64,000 nucleotides of DNA from Deltaproteobacteria bacterium (GTDB lineage Bacteria > Desulfobacterota > Binatia > UTPRO1): NCBI GenBank assembly GCA_016200545.1, contig JACQEO010000052.1:1-64000 (forward strand), written 5' to 3'. Position numbers and translations under genes: made by a program. Below, one piece after another: positions 42,773 to 52,438 of the stretch. Numbering within the stretch: position 1 is the stretch's first letter; each line of letters begins with the position of its first letter. The notes under the pieces were generated by a model. That model saw nothing but the letters and a program-made list of their open reading frames with translations. It was not told the origin of the DNA and did not search any database.

Positions 42773-43596
42773 GCGACACCCTCGACGTCCGCCGTGGAGC
42801 GCGCCTCGGAGTTCGCGCGCGGCGTCGCCGCGACGTCCTGCACCACCCGCTCGGCCACAGCGCGGTCGGCGTTCGGACCGCTCGCCGCTGGCGGCGGCAC
42901 CTGCGGGGGCGCCGCCGAAGGCGCGAGCTCCGGCCCACTCGGCTGCGGCGGCGTGGCGCCGGCGTCGCTCGGTGCGGTCGCCTCGGCGGGCTCGATCTTC
43001 GCGTCGCCCTTGTCGCTTCCCTGCAGGAACGCGTTCACCTCGATCGTCGCGGCAAGCGCCCGCGCGCTCTGGCCGCGCAGGACGGCACCACGCCGGCTGA
43101 TCTCGAGGAACGGGATGGAGAGCCGCTGCGGCCCGAACTCGACGCCGAAGAGGAACTCGGCCAGTTGGCGCAGTTCACCCGACACCGTGATGCGCACCGC
43201 GATGCGGCGGAACTCGCCGAGCGTCTCCTCGCGCATCACCTGTGTGCTCTGGACGTTGATGCCCTTCTCGGCAGCGAGGCTGTGCAGCGTGTCCTGCAGG
43301 CTCGCAGCGGCGAGGGTCGGCGTGTCGCCGGGGACGAGCTGCGCGCGCACCTCGGCGTAGCGCGCCCGCAGCATCTCGAGATGGTGCGCCACGTCGGTCG
43401 AGCGCGCGAGATAGGCGTGATCACTCTGCAGCAGCTCGCGGTGCGCGGCGATCTCGTCCCGGAGACTCTCACGATAGGCGAGGAACGGCGAGACGATCAG
43501 AAAGCGGACGAGCAACAGGGCGAGCACCACGCCGGCGGCACCGATCAGCGTGCGCTCGCGACCGCTCAGCCGCTCCCACCGCTCGCGCCAGTTCAT
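42769..43596 (-). CDS. gspM: Type II secretion protein M-like
   Basis: A 275-residue bitopic protein: cytoplasmic WRERWERLSGRERTLIGAAG start, one membrane helix (about 17-37), a coiled region, a ferredoxin-like domain with LHSLAAEKGINVQSTQV, and an Ala/Pro-rich C-terminal tail. GspM/PilO proteins join GspL in the inner-membrane platform. It overlaps both neighbours by 4 nt. Confidence 0.85.
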   Translation of the reverse strand: MNWRERWERLSGRERTLIGAAGVVLALLLVRFLIVSPFLAYRESLRDEIAAHRELLQSDHAYLARSTDVAHHLEMLRARYAEVRAQLVPGDTPTLAAASLQDTLHSLAAEKGINVQSTQVMREETLGEFRRIAVRITVSGELRQLAEFLFGVEFGPQRLSIPFLEISRRGAVLRGQSARALAATIEVNAFLQGSDKGDAKIEPAEATAPSDAGATPPQPSGPELAPSAAPPQVPPPAASGPNADRAVAERVVQDVAATPRANSEARSTADVEGVA

Positions 43597-45011
43597 TCCT
43601 CGATCTCCATGACGATCGAGAAGCGCTCCTCGCCGGCCTGGCCCGCCGTCGTCGGCGAGGTGAACTGCACGTTGCGGAACATCGACGAGTTCTCCAGCAC
43701 CTGGATCAGCTCGGAGGCGCGGTTTGCGAACCCCTCGATCTCGAGGCGAGTGTTTCGATAGCGGAAGGTGGTCAAGTAGGCGTCGGTCGGCAGCCGGTCG
43801 GTGAGCTCCTTCAAGAACATGATCATGCGCCGGCTCTGGTCGGCGGTGAGGGTGTCGATGCGCGCCTGGAGCGCGCGTGCCTCGGCCTCCTGCTTCTTCA
43901 CCGCCGCGACCTGCGGCTCGAGGGTCTCGACCTCGGGCGCGAGCGTCCGCCGCGTCATCTCGTCCCGCACGATGACGGCGCCGCCGTACACCAGCGCCAG
44001 GACGAGCGCCGCGACCAGCAGCACGATCGGCACGAAGAGCCCTTCCTGCAGCCCCGGACGGTGCTCCTCGGGCAGGAGATTTACGTCGACGACGCTTTCG
44101 CGCACCGCGCCGAGCGCGGCGCCGACGGCGGGAAGCAACCCGGGCTCGGGACGACTGAAGAACTCCAGCGGCGCATCGAGGCGGCCGCTCGCGAGCGCGA
44201 TCAGCTCGCCGGAGCCCTCCCCATGCTCACTGCCGCCGCCGTTCGCCGCGGTGGCGTAGAGCATCTCGACGGCGACCTGCGACGGGTGGAACACCTCCGC
44301 GAGGTCGCGGCGGACGATCTGCTGCAGCTCCCCCGGCGACGGCACCACACCGCCGCGGAGCGCATGACTCGCGACCAGCTGGCGCTCGGCAAAGAGCGCC
44401 ACCTCGAGATCGACGCCGCTCTGCACCACCATCGCGAGCGGCGCCTCGAGCGTGCCCCGGCAGAACGCGGCGTAGTCGCCGAGCGCCGCGGCCGCGATCA
44501 CCACCGCCTTCGGGCGCGCACCGGCCGCTTCGAGCGCGTCGACGTACTCGGTCACCACCCGCCGCGGCACGCTCACGATGAGTACTGCGAGCCTCCCGGC
44601 CTCGCCGCCGCCCGACTCGCGTACTTGGTAATCCCAGAAGACCTCGTTACGCGGCAGTGGAATGACGCGCTCGATCTCGTATTCGAGCACCTGGCGCAGG
44701 TTCTCGCGTGCCGCCGCCGGCAACACCAGCCGATTGAGGAGCAGCTCCTGGCGGGCGAGGCAGAGGTGGACGCCGCCGGGGGCGATCTTGAACTCGTGGA
44801 TGAAGGCGCTGACGGCCTGGGTCAGCGTGTGCGCGCGCTCGGGACGCCGGCTCGCGGGCGCGAGCGGATAGCTGCGCTCGTGGCGCAGCGCCACGCGTAG
44901 GAGGCGCTTGCTCACGTGCGCCAGCGAGACCTGCTCGGGCTCGACGTAGATGCCGAGACCGTCGAGAAAGTCGGCCCGGCGAATGCGCTGCGCGAAAGTC
45001 GTGAGGTTCAT
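43593..45011 (-). CDS. gspL: Type II secretion protein L-like (actin-like plus PilN-like)
   Basis: A 472-residue platform protein. The cytoplasmic part (about 1-330) is actin-like (PilM/GspL), with LDGLGIYVEPEQVSLAHVSK and VVDVNLLPEEHRPG; then one transmembrane helix (about 340-360) and a periplasmic coiled region and ferredoxin-like domain ending LTTFRYRNTRLEIEGFANR. GspL couples the GspE ATPase to the membrane. Start was chosen at ATG 45009-45011, 5 nt after gspK ends. Confidence 0.9.
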   Translation of the reverse strand: MNLTTFAQRIRRADFLDGLGIYVEPEQVSLAHVSKRLLRVALRHERSYPLAPASRRPERAHTLTQAVSAFIHEFKIAPGGVHLCLARQELLLNRLVLPAAARENLRQVLEYEIERVIPLPRNEVFWDYQVRESGGGEAGRLAVLIVSVPRRVVTEYVDALEAAGARPKAVVIAAAALGDYAAFCRGTLEAPLAMVVQSGVDLEVALFAERQLVASHALRGGVVPSPGELQQIVRRDLAEVFHPSQVAVEMLYATAANGGGSEHGEGSGELIALASGRLDAPLEFFSRPEPGLLPAVGAALGAVRESVVDVNLLPEEHRPGLQEGLFVPIVLLVAALVLALVYGGAVIVRDEMTRRTLAPEVETLEPQVAAVKKQEAEARALQARIDTLTADQSRRMIMFLKELTDRLPTDAYLTTFRYRNTRLEIEGFANRASELIQVLENSSMFRNVQFTSPTTAGQAGEERFSIVMEIEE

Positions 45012-45016
45012 CGAGC

Positions 45017-46036
45017 TCAGAGCGCCGGAAGGCGGTCGATCCACCGCAAGATGCGAAAGCCTTCGCCGTCCTCGTTGACGGCGACGACAGCGCCGATGCG
45101 CGCCTGGATGTCGGCGCCCTGCATCACCGCGCGCGCATCGATCGCGACCGTCTCGGCGCGGCGGTCGACTAGTCGGCGCGCCACCGTCTGGTCGCCGACC
45201 TTGGCTTGCACCAGGGTCAAGGCGCTTCCGGGATCGGTCGTCCGCGCCTCGAGCACCGCCTGCACATCCTCCTCCCCCCCCATCACGGCGCGCAGCACCG
45301 CGGCAGGAGCGTTGCGGACATTGATGTTACCCGTGTTGTTGAACACGGAAAAGACGTCGCGCAAGGCGATCGGCGCGCTCTGGTCGCGGTCGACCTTGAG
45401 ACCACCCTTGGGCCCCGCGGCGCGCGCGCCGGTGCCGAAGAAGAGATCGCGCGTGATGCCGCGCACCAAGAGGAGCTCGTCGACCGAGTCGAAGGGTCCG
45501 TTCTTCGGCGCGTACGGCTCGGGCAGGCTCAGGTAGTATTCCGCCTCGGCGCCGTGCAGACGCTTCAGCGAGTCGGGATCGCGCCAATCGAGGATCGCGT
45601 CCGTGATCTCCTCCTGCTCGTCACCGGTAACCCCGACGTTGGTGAGCACCCGCCGCAGCAGCGCTTCGTCGGCGCGCTTGAGCGAGACCTTGCCGCCCTC
45701 GTCGATGAGCCGTACCGAATAGGTCCCGCCGCCATACTTTCCCTCGTGCCAGGTTCCGTCGGGCGGCCACTGGTCGGGATCGACGTCGGCCTCGTCGTCG
45801 GTATTGTCCTCGCGCGCGCGCAGGGTGCGGTAGATGCCCTGTCCGATAGCGGCGAACGCCACGCCTCGAGCCTGCACTTCCTCGGCCATGTTCTGCGTGG
45901 CGATGGCCTCGTCGCGCATGCCGCGACTGAACTCGGCGACGAGCACCGTCAGTACCATGAAGATCCACAGGACCATCATGAGCGCGACGCCGCGCTCGGA
46001 ACGCAACGGCCGGAAGAGGATCGTCACGCCGATCAT
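45017..46036 (-). CDS. gspK: Type II secretion minor pseudopilin K
   Basis: A 339-residue minor pseudopilin. The leader ends RSERG before VALMMVLWIFMVLTVLVAEF, and the usual +5 Glu is absent, as is typical of GspK. The large globular domain has DAILDWRDPDSLKR and GPFDSVDELLLVRGI, characteristic of GspK. It caps the pseudopilus tip with GspI and GspJ. It overlaps gspJ by ATGA. Confidence 0.95.
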   Translation of the reverse strand: MIGVTILFRPLRSERGVALMMVLWIFMVLTVLVAEFSRGMRDEAIATQNMAEEVQARGVAFAAIGQGIYRTLRAREDNTDDEADVDPDQWPPDGTWHEGKYGGGTYSVRLIDEGGKVSLKRADEALLRRVLTNVGVTGDEQEEITDAILDWRDPDSLKRLHGAEAEYYLSLPEPYAPKNGPFDSVDELLLVRGITRDLFFGTGARAAGPKGGLKVDRDQSAPIALRDVFSVFNNTGNINVRNAPAAVLRAVMGGEEDVQAVLEARTTDPGSALTLVQAKVGDQTVARRLVDRRAETVAIDARAVMQGADIQARIGAVVAVNEDGEGFRILRWIDRLPAL

Positions 46037-46752
46037 TCGTCGTCGACCTCGGAGTCGGCGCCGGTTTCGGCGTCACCGGCATCCTCTTCGTCCTCCGGCT
46101 CTTGGATGTCCTCGCCCCACCCGTACGCGACCGCCATCAGCGGGATCTCCCGCACCCACGGGTGGTCGAAAAACGCCAGCCCGTCGACGGTGACGCGCAC
46201 CGCCGCCGGCCAGCCATCTTCTTCGCGCGCGTCCCACGCCTGTTGCCATCCGGAATCCGTTTCGTCGTGCGCCAGGTACTCGAACCGGATGGTGTCGAAC
46301 CCGCTCAGCAACACGGCACGTTCGACGTGGGCGGAGGCCGGCGGCCGGTAGAGATCTTGGGGCGTGAAGCCCACCCGCTCCTCGAGAATGAGTTGCCCGT
46401 CCGCGACCCGATAGGTGACGACGGCGAGCCCGGTGCCGCCACGCGCCTGTGGCGCCGCGCTCACGAACGACAAGCCGTCGGAGCGTCCGAGGAAATACGG
46501 AGCGATATCGTCGTCGTGGCGCGCGAAGTAGGGAACCGTCGAGCGCACTTCGCGGCCGATGATGTCCTCGGCGACGCGCATGCGTTGGTTCTGCTCGGCG
46601 GCACGCTCTCCCTTGAGGACGGCGCGGTGCCCGATGAAGAACGCGCTGTACACCATCAGTGTCAGCAGGCTGAAGATCACCAAAGAGAGGACGACCTCGA
46701 GCAGCGTGAAACCGGGGGCGCGCGTCGCGGCGCGATCGGTCCGGCTGGTCAC
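46033..46752 (-). CDS. gspJ: Type II secretion minor pseudopilin J
   Basis: A 239-residue pseudopilin with prepilin cleavage site APG/FTLLEVVLSLVIFSL and Glu at +5. The globular part includes MRVAEDIIGREVRSTVPYF and a Glu/Asp-rich tail. Start GTG 46750-46752 overlaps gspI's stop as GTGA; longer in-frame extensions are unsupported. GspJ is in the tip complex. Confidence 0.93.
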   Translation of the reverse strand: MTSRTDRAATRAPGFTLLEVVLSLVIFSLLTLMVYSAFFIGHRAVLKGERAAEQNQRMRVAEDIIGREVRSTVPYFARHDDDIAPYFLGRSDGLSFVSAAPQARGGTGLAVVTYRVADGQLILEERVGFTPQDLYRPPASAHVERAVLLSGFDTIRFEYLAHDETDSGWQQAWDAREEDGWPAAVRVTVDGLAFFDHPWVREIPLMAVAYGWGEDIQEPEDEEDAGDAETGADSEVDDE

Positions 46753-47165
46753 GACGTCACCCGCGACGAGAGCCGCAACGTGCGGATCGTGTACACGCCC
46801 TCGCGATTGGCGGATTGCGGCCACAACACCGAAACCTCGATCTCGTACATGAGCAGATCGCTCTTGACGTCGAGCGCGTGCTTTTGCGTCTGGTCGGTGT
46901 ACTCCGGCGCCTCGCGCACGATCACCTCCCAGCGGAAGGTGTCGTCGAAGCGGCCGCGGTCGTTGCCCGCCCGGACCTCGGGAAGGGCGATCGCCTGATC
47001 GAGGAGGCCGCGGGCGTACACCACGGCGTGCTCCCGCATTCCCGCGCCGCTCTGCATGCGCAGACCGGCGGAGAAGAGCTCGAGGACGGTCACAACCCCG
47101 ACGCCGAGGATCGCGAGCGCGATCGCAACCTCGAGCAAGGTGAACCCGCGCGCGCTCGACCTCAT
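46749..47165 (-). CDS. gspI: Type II secretion minor pseudopilin I
   Basis: A 138-residue pseudopilin: short leader MRSSARG then FTLLEVAIALAILGVGVVTV, so cleavage after Gly7 and Glu at +5. It initiates tip assembly with GspJ and GspK. It overlaps gspH upstream by ATGA and gspJ downstream by GTGA. Confidence 0.94.
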   Translation of the reverse strand: MRSSARGFTLLEVAIALAILGVGVVTVLELFSAGLRMQSGAGMREHAVVYARGLLDQAIALPEVRAGNDRGRFDDTFRWEVIVREAPEYTDQTQKHALDVKSDLLMYEIEVSVLWPQSANREGVYTIRTLRLSSRVTS

Positions 47166-47617
47166 CCACGCACCTCGCGGATCGTGACCGCACCGAGGAG
47201 CGGCTCGACGTCGACGGCAAACTGCAACCCGACGCCGGAGCGGTCGGCGACGATCACGCCGAAGCCGTTCGACCCGCCGTTCGGGTAGAAGATGACGCGC
47301 GCGCTCCCGTCCGGGTCGCGCCACCCGCCCCTGACGCCGATGAACGCCACGCTGTCCGGCAAGGACGCCTGCTGCCCATCCGTCCAGCGGAAGGTCGCTC
47401 CGTCGGGGTCGAGGACGAGCACTTGTTCGACGCCGCGACGCACCGCCCGCTCGCGCAAGGCACGCATGACACCTGCGATCTTGCGAGTGCCCTGGCGGAT
47501 CTCGCGCGAGCGCCAACCGCTCGTGATCCCCGGCACGACAAAGGCGCCGGCGATCGCAACGATCAACATGACGACGATCAGCTCGAAGAGGGAGAAGCCG
47601 GGTGACGATCGCGCCAC
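47162..47617 (-). CDS. gspH: Type II secretion minor pseudopilin H
   Basis: A 151-residue pseudopilin with SPG/FSLFELIVVMLIVAIAG, Glu at +5, and a soluble region VIFYPNGGSNGFG typical of GspH. Start taken at GTG 47615-47617, giving a 7-residue leader; a TTG at 47644 would extend it to just after gspG. GspH joins the pseudopilus shaft or tip. Confidence 0.9.
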   Translation of the reverse strand: MARSSPGFSLFELIVVMLIVAIAGAFVVPGITSGWRSREIRQGTRKIAGVMRALRERAVRRGVEQVLVLDPDGATFRWTDGQQASLPDSVAFIGVRGGWRDPDGSARVIFYPNGGSNGFGVIVADRSGVGLQFAVDVEPLLGAVTIREVRG

Positions 47618-47646
47618 GGCGCGGTCAGTGGCTCGGACGCTCAAGG

Positions 47647-48102
47647 TCAGCCTTGCCAACTCCCGATGTCGCGGGCGTCGCCTTCGCCTCCCGGGGCGCC
47701 GTCTGCACCATAGGTGTAGAGGTCGTACTCCCCGTGCTGGCCGGGGCTCTCGTAGGTATACGCGCGGCCCCAGGGATCGAGCGGCACGTCCTTCTTGAGA
47801 TAGGGACCGTCCCATCGCGGCAGGCCCGAAGGCGCCAGGCGCAACGCCGCCAGCCCTTCTTGTGTCGTCGGATAGCGCCCGACGTCGAGGCGGAAGGTGT
47901 CGAGCGCGGTGCCGAAGAGCTCGACCTGCGTCTTCGCCGCCTGCGCTCGCGCCTTGCGCTCGCGGCCGAGGTAGCTCGGCACCACGAGCGCGGCGAGGAG
48001 CCCGAGGATCACCATCACCACCAGGAGCTCGACGAGCGTGAAGCCGCCCTCGCGCGTCGCGCGTTCGCGCCGTCGGGGGTCGATGTGCGTCATCTCTTGC
48101 AT
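47647..48102 (-). CDS. gspG: Type II secretion major pseudopilin G
   Basis: A 151-residue major pseudopilin. Leader ends REGG, mature start FTLVELLVVMVILGLLAALV; then KARAQAAKTQVELFGTALD and the conserved YPTTQEGLAAL with the Ca2+-binding C-terminal DPWGRAYTYESPG and YDLYTYGADG. It forms the pseudopilus piston. ATG start; it follows gspF by 22 nt. Confidence 0.97.
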   Translation of the reverse strand: MQEMTHIDPRRRERATREGGFTLVELLVVMVILGLLAALVVPSYLGRERKARAQAAKTQVELFGTALDTFRLDVGRYPTTQEGLAALRLAPSGLPRWDGPYLKKDVPLDPWGRAYTYESPGQHGEYDLYTYGADGAPGGEGDARDIGSWQG

Positions 48103-48124
48103 GTCTGCGTTCCTCCCGAGCGCG

Positions 48125-49354
48125 TCATACGTTGATGTCGTTGATGCTGAAGACCGCCATGAGCATCGAGATCACCATGAATCCCACCACCAAGCCCATC
48201 ACGAGAATCATCACCGGCTCGAGCAGGCTGGTGAGCCGCTTCACCTCGTTGCGCACCTCGCGATCGAAGTAGTCGGCGGTCGAGAGCAGCATCTCGTCGA
48301 GCTTGCCGGTGTCCTCACCGACGGCGATCATCTGCAACGCCAGCGGCGGAAAGGCGCCGCTCCGTCCGAGCGGACCCGCCATACCCGCGCCCTCGCGGAC
48401 GCCGACCTGCACCTCGGCGACGGCGCGGGCGATCACCTGATTGGAGGCCACCTCGCGTACGATGTCGAGCGCCTGGAGCACCGGGACGCCGCTCCGCAAC
48501 AGCGTGCCGAGCGTCCGGCTGAAGCGCGCTACCTCCATGCGCCGGAGCAGGTACCCGAGGATCGGCATACGGAGCTTGAAGGCGTCGAGAGCGTACCGCC
48601 GCTTGCCGGTACTAGCGTAGCGATAGAGGCCGTACGTGCCGCCGACGACCGCGACGACGCCGGGAAGCATCCAGATGCTAGTGAACATGTCGCTGATGCC
48701 GAGCATGATGCGCGTCGACATCGGCAGCGCCTGTCCGAGATCGGAGAACATGGTCGCGAACTTCGGCAGTACGAACACCAGCAGCACCGTCACCGACACT
48801 GCGCCGACCCCGGTGAGGAGAATCGGATAGGTCATCGCCGAGCGCACCTCGTCGCGCAGCTCCTGTGCGTTGCGCAGGTAGTCCACGAGCCGGTTCAGGA
48901 CCTCGTCGAGCACGCCGCCGATCTCGCCCGCCTTCACCATGTTGACGTAGAGCGGCAGGAAGGCTTTCGGGTGCTGCGCCAGCGCCTCGGCGAGCGACGT
49001 CCCGCCGCGCACCGAGTTGAGCACCTCGGTGGTCACGCGCTTGAGGTCGCCGGGCGCGAGCTCGGCAAGCGTCGTGAGACTGCGATCGAGCGGCATGCCG
49101 GCGGCGAGGAGCGTGCTGAGCTCCTGGGTGAAGACGAGGACGTCCTTGTTCTTGACGCGCCTCCCGCCGCCGAAGGACGGCAACGGGATCCCCGTCCGCG
49201 CCGGCGCAACGCTGGTGCCGCCGGCGCCGATCCGCAGCGGGATGAGGCCGCGCTCCTGGAGGCGGAGCACGACCGAGCGCTCCTCGCCGGCCTCCATGGC
49301 GCCTTCGATGATCTTCCCCTGGTAATCGGTGGCTCGATATTGATATTGCGCCAT
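48125..49354 (-). CDS. gspF: Type II secretion inner-membrane platform protein F
   Basis: A 409-residue polytopic platform protein with two similar cytoplasmic T2SSF domains: FTQELSTLLAAGMPLDRSLT and FSRTLGTLLRSGVPVLQALD, each followed by membrane helices, and the C-terminal LTSLLEPVMILVMGLVVGFM. It starts with MAQYQYRATDYQGK, as is typical. First gene of the compact gsp run; its ATPase partner gspE lies about 10 kb upstream. Confidence 0.97.
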   Translation of the reverse strand: MAQYQYRATDYQGKIIEGAMEAGEERSVVLRLQERGLIPLRIGAGGTSVAPARTGIPLPSFGGGRRVKNKDVLVFTQELSTLLAAGMPLDRSLTTLAELAPGDLKRVTTEVLNSVRGGTSLAEALAQHPKAFLPLYVNMVKAGEIGGVLDEVLNRLVDYLRNAQELRDEVRSAMTYPILLTGVGAVSVTVLLVFVLPKFATMFSDLGQALPMSTRIMLGISDMFTSIWMLPGVVAVVGGTYGLYRYASTGKRRYALDAFKLRMPILGYLLRRMEVARFSRTLGTLLRSGVPVLQALDIVREVASNQVIARAVAEVQVGVREGAGMAGPLGRSGAFPPLALQMIAVGEDTGKLDEMLLSTADYFDREVRNEVKRLTSLLEPVMILVMGLVVGFMVISMLMAVFSINDINV

Positions 49355-49450
49355 GGCGTCCTGAGCTGCGATTCGGCAGCGTTTTCGCCGCCCCCATCGA
49401 GGAAAAACCTATCCCGTTCCGTGCCGCTTGCCGAGTCCCCCAGACCGGCC

Positions 49451-51217
49451 TCACGAACGCGCCGCCCGCGGTGGCGGATCTGCGGAGCCCAAGGACGACG
49501 GGGACTCGGCGGGCTCTGCAAACTGCTCCTGGTAGAGCCGCTGATACTCACCCCCGCGCGCCATTAGCGCGGCATGCGTCCCCTCCTCGACGATCCGCCC
49601 TTCCGAGAGGACGACGATGTGATCCGCGCGCTGCACGGTCGACAGCCGGTGGGCGATGACGAACACGGTCCGGCCTGCCATGAGCCGTTCGAGCGAGCGC
49701 TGCACGCGCGCCTCGGTGACGGCGTCGAGCGCCGACGTCGCCTCGTCGAGGATCAAGACCGGCGCGTCCTTCAGGAAGGCGCGCGCGATCGCGAGGCGCT
49801 GGCGCTCGCCGCCCGAGAAGCGCGCGCCACGTTCGCCGATCACGGTGTCGTAGCCCTGCGGCAGCCGCTCGATGACGTCGTGGATCTCGGCCATCTCCGC
49901 GGCGCGCACGATCGCGCGCTCGTCGGTGTCGGTCGAGCCGTAGGCGACGTTGGCGCGTACGTCGTCGTTGAAGAGGAACACATCCTGCGTGACGATCGCG
50001 ATGTGCGCCCGCAGCGAGACCCGGCGCACGCCCTGCAGGTCTTGGCCGTCGATCAGGATGGTGCCCGCCGTGGGCTCGAGAAATCCGGCGAGGAGGTCCA
50101 TCAACGTCGACTTCCCCGCCCCCGAGAGACCGACGAGCGCGAGCGTGGCGCCGGCCGGCGCGGTGAAGCTCACGTCGACGAGCACGGGACGCGCCTCGTA
50201 GGCGAAATGCACGTGCCGAAACTCGACCGTGCCGTTCTCGACGACGAGCGGCGGGCAGTCATCGCGCAGCGACTCCGCCGGCTCGTCGAAGATGTGCGAC
50301 ATGCGGTCGAAGGCGCCGAGGGCCGCCTGGATGTCGAGGTTGCCGCGGCTGATGCGCTTCACCGGCTCATAGGAAAGACCGAGGGCGACGAAGAACGACG
50401 CCAGCTCGCCGAGCGTCATCCGTCCGGCGAGCACCTCGTGGCCACCGTAGGCGACGATCGCGGCCGCCGCGAACGCCAGGACCATCTCACTCAGCGGGCT
50501 GCTCGCAGCGATCAGATGTCGCGCCGAGCGCCGCATCGTGTAGAGGCGCTGGTTGCGCTCCTGGAAGCGTCCCTTCTCGTACGCCGTCATGCCGAACGCC
50601 TTGGCGATCTTGTTGCCGGCGATCCCTTCGTGGGCGACCGCGCTCAGGTCGGCGAGGCACTCCTGCTCGAGTCGCACGCGGCGGCGGCGGGACCGCCCGA
50701 AGTACACGAGCGGATAGACCGCGATCGGCAGCACGACGAGCGACATCAGCGCCATGCGCCAGTTTTGGTAGACCAGCAGGATGCCGAGGGCGACGAGGCT
50801 GAAGACGTCTTTCAACGTCGTCAGCAGGCTGGTCGCGATCACGCTCTGGATCATGCCGACGTCGGAGATGATGCGCGCGACCATCGCCGCCGCCGGCGTA
50901 CGCGCCAGGACCGACAGCGGGAGATCCACGACGTGCCCGTGCAGCGCCCGGCGCATGTCGCGGCAGATGCCGTCACCGGCGACGCCGATCCAGTACGTCT
51001 GCACGTACTCGAGCGACGTCTTGAGCGCGTAGAAAACCAGCACGAAGAACGGCGCGAGGCGCACGATCGCAACGTGCTGGCGGAGCAGGTGCTCGTCGAA
51101 AATCGGCTTCACCAGATAGGCGACGCCGGCGATGAGCACGGCGCGCAGCGCCATCATGGCGAGCGCGCCGCCGAGCATCGGCGCGTAGGGTCGGGTGAAG
51201 GTCCAGAGGCGGGCCAT
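49451..51217 (-). CDS. MsbA-type lipid ABC exporter
   Basis: A 588-residue homodimeric-type ABC exporter. Six membrane helices (about 1-310), then ATPase with Walker A GLSGAGKST, signature FSGGERQRLAIARAF and Walker B VLILDEATSALD, so both catalytic elements are intact. The core fits MsbA, which flips lipid A-core or related lipids. The start is ATG 51215-51217. It lies with an LPS-like gene group (acyltransferase, glycosyltransferases), which supports a lipid substrate. Confidence 0.9.
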   Translation of the reverse strand: MARLWTFTRPYAPMLGGALAMMALRAVLIAGVAYLVKPIFDEHLLRQHVAIVRLAPFFVLVFYALKTSLEYVQTYWIGVAGDGICRDMRRALHGHVVDLPLSVLARTPAAAMVARIISDVGMIQSVIATSLLTTLKDVFSLVALGILLVYQNWRMALMSLVVLPIAVYPLVYFGRSRRRRVRLEQECLADLSAVAHEGIAGNKIAKAFGMTAYEKGRFQERNQRLYTMRRSARHLIAASSPLSEMVLAFAAAAIVAYGGHEVLAGRMTLGELASFFVALGLSYEPVKRISRGNLDIQAALGAFDRMSHIFDEPAESLRDDCPPLVVENGTVEFRHVHFAYEARPVLVDVSFTAPAGATLALVGLSGAGKSTLMDLLAGFLEPTAGTILIDGQDLQGVRRVSLRAHIAIVTQDVFLFNDDVRANVAYGSTDTDERAIVRAAEMAEIHDVIERLPQGYDTVIGERGARFSGGERQRLAIARAFLKDAPVLILDEATSALDAVTEARVQRSLERLMAGRTVFVIAHRLSTVQRADHIVVLSEGRIVEEGTHAALMARGGEYQRLYQEQFAEPAESPSSLGSADPPPRAARS

Positions 51218-51231
51218 CGTCCGCCGCTCTA

Positions 51232-52419
51232 CTACCAGGACCGGCGCGGCGCCGATACAGCCACGGCAAGCTCCTCGACCGCGGCTGCGGCCGCGTCCCA
51301 CGTGAGCGCGCGCGCCGCGGCCGCAGCGCCGGCTCCCAAACGTGGCGCGGCGGCGAGCGCGCGCGTGAGCGCGGTCGCGAGCGCCGCGGCATCTCGCGGC
51401 GGCACGAGCAGGCCGGTCTCGCCCTCGCGCACGAGATCCGGCAGCCCGCCGACCGCGCTCGCCACGACCGCACGCCCGCACGCCATCGCCAGGGGCGCGA
51501 CCGCGCTCTGGCTCGCGCTCCAGTACGGCAGGACGACGACATCGGCGGCACCGAAGCAACAGCCGACCTCGGCGTTGGCGAGAAAGCGATCGAGAAGGAC
51601 GACACGCCCCGCGACGTCGAGCCGCGCCGCGAGGGCGCGATAGTAGCCGGCGTCGCGATGGTAGATCTCGCCGGCGACGACGAGCTGCACGTCCGCGGGA
51701 AGCGCCGGCAGCGCCTCGAACAGCGTCGGCAGTCCCTTGTACGCACGCACGTATCCGAAGAAGAGGAGACGGCGCGGTGCCGCCGGAAGCCCGAGCGCGC
51801 GGGCGCAGGCGTCGCGACGCGCGCGCGCCGCGGCCGGCGTGCCGGCGGAGTCGTCGTGGGAACACGAAGGTGGCGCCTCGGCGGGCGGCAGGACGAGCGC
51901 GACCGGACGCGCGGGGTGGCGCGCGCGCAGGCGCGCGGCGGCGTCGCTCGACTGGGCGACGAAGGCGTCGGCGCGGCCGAGTGCGAGGCGCGCCACGACG
52001 CTCCCGCCGGGGATGGGCTCGTGCGGCTCGAGGTTGTGGCAGACGACGATCGTCGGTACGCCGCGGCGGCGCAACAGGGTCGCGATCGCCGCAAACGCGG
52101 GGGCGAAGAAGGGATGCCACCACTCGAAGAGCGCGGCGTCGGCGTCGGCCGCGGCGGCGGCGACGCGCGCCCAGCTTCGCGGCCCGATCGAGTCGAGGAG
52201 CGACACGGCGGGTGGGAGCGTGGCCGGCCCGCCCACCGCCGCGGCATCGACCGTCTCGTACTGCGTGCGGCCGGGAAAAAAGCGGCGCGGGTAGAGACGA
52301 CGATACGAGATCCGGCGCACGTCGTGGCCGCGGCGCGCCAGCGCCGCGGCGAGGCGGTCGTGGTACTGCGCGATGCCTCCCCGAAGCGGCGCGCTCGGCC
52401 CGATCAGCGCCAGGCGCAT
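51232..52419 (-). CDS. Family-1/4 glycosyltransferase
   Basis: A 395-residue GT-B glycosyltransferase. N-terminal MRLALIGPSAPLRGGIAQYH, and C-terminal donor-binding PLAMACGRAVVASAVGGLPD plus VREGETGLLVPPRDAAAL. It could add a sugar to a lipid or core oligosaccharide. It stops 15 nt before the MsbA-like start and shares direction, so it is probably in the same unit. Confidence 0.9.
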   Translation of the reverse strand: MRLALIGPSAPLRGGIAQYHDRLAAALARRGHDVRRISYRRLYPRRFFPGRTQYETVDAAAVGGPATLPPAVSLLDSIGPRSWARVAAAAADADAALFEWWHPFFAPAFAAIATLLRRRGVPTIVVCHNLEPHEPIPGGSVVARLALGRADAFVAQSSDAAARLRARHPARPVALVLPPAEAPPSCSHDDSAGTPAAARARRDACARALGLPAAPRRLLFFGYVRAYKGLPTLFEALPALPADVQLVVAGEIYHRDAGYYRALAARLDVAGRVVLLDRFLANAEVGCCFGAADVVVLPYWSASQSAVAPLAMACGRAVVASAVGGLPDLVREGETGLLVPPRDAAALATALTRALAAAPRLGAGAAAAARALTWDAAAAAVEELAVAVSAPRRSW

Positions 52420-52438
52420 CGGCGGCGGGGCGCCGGGA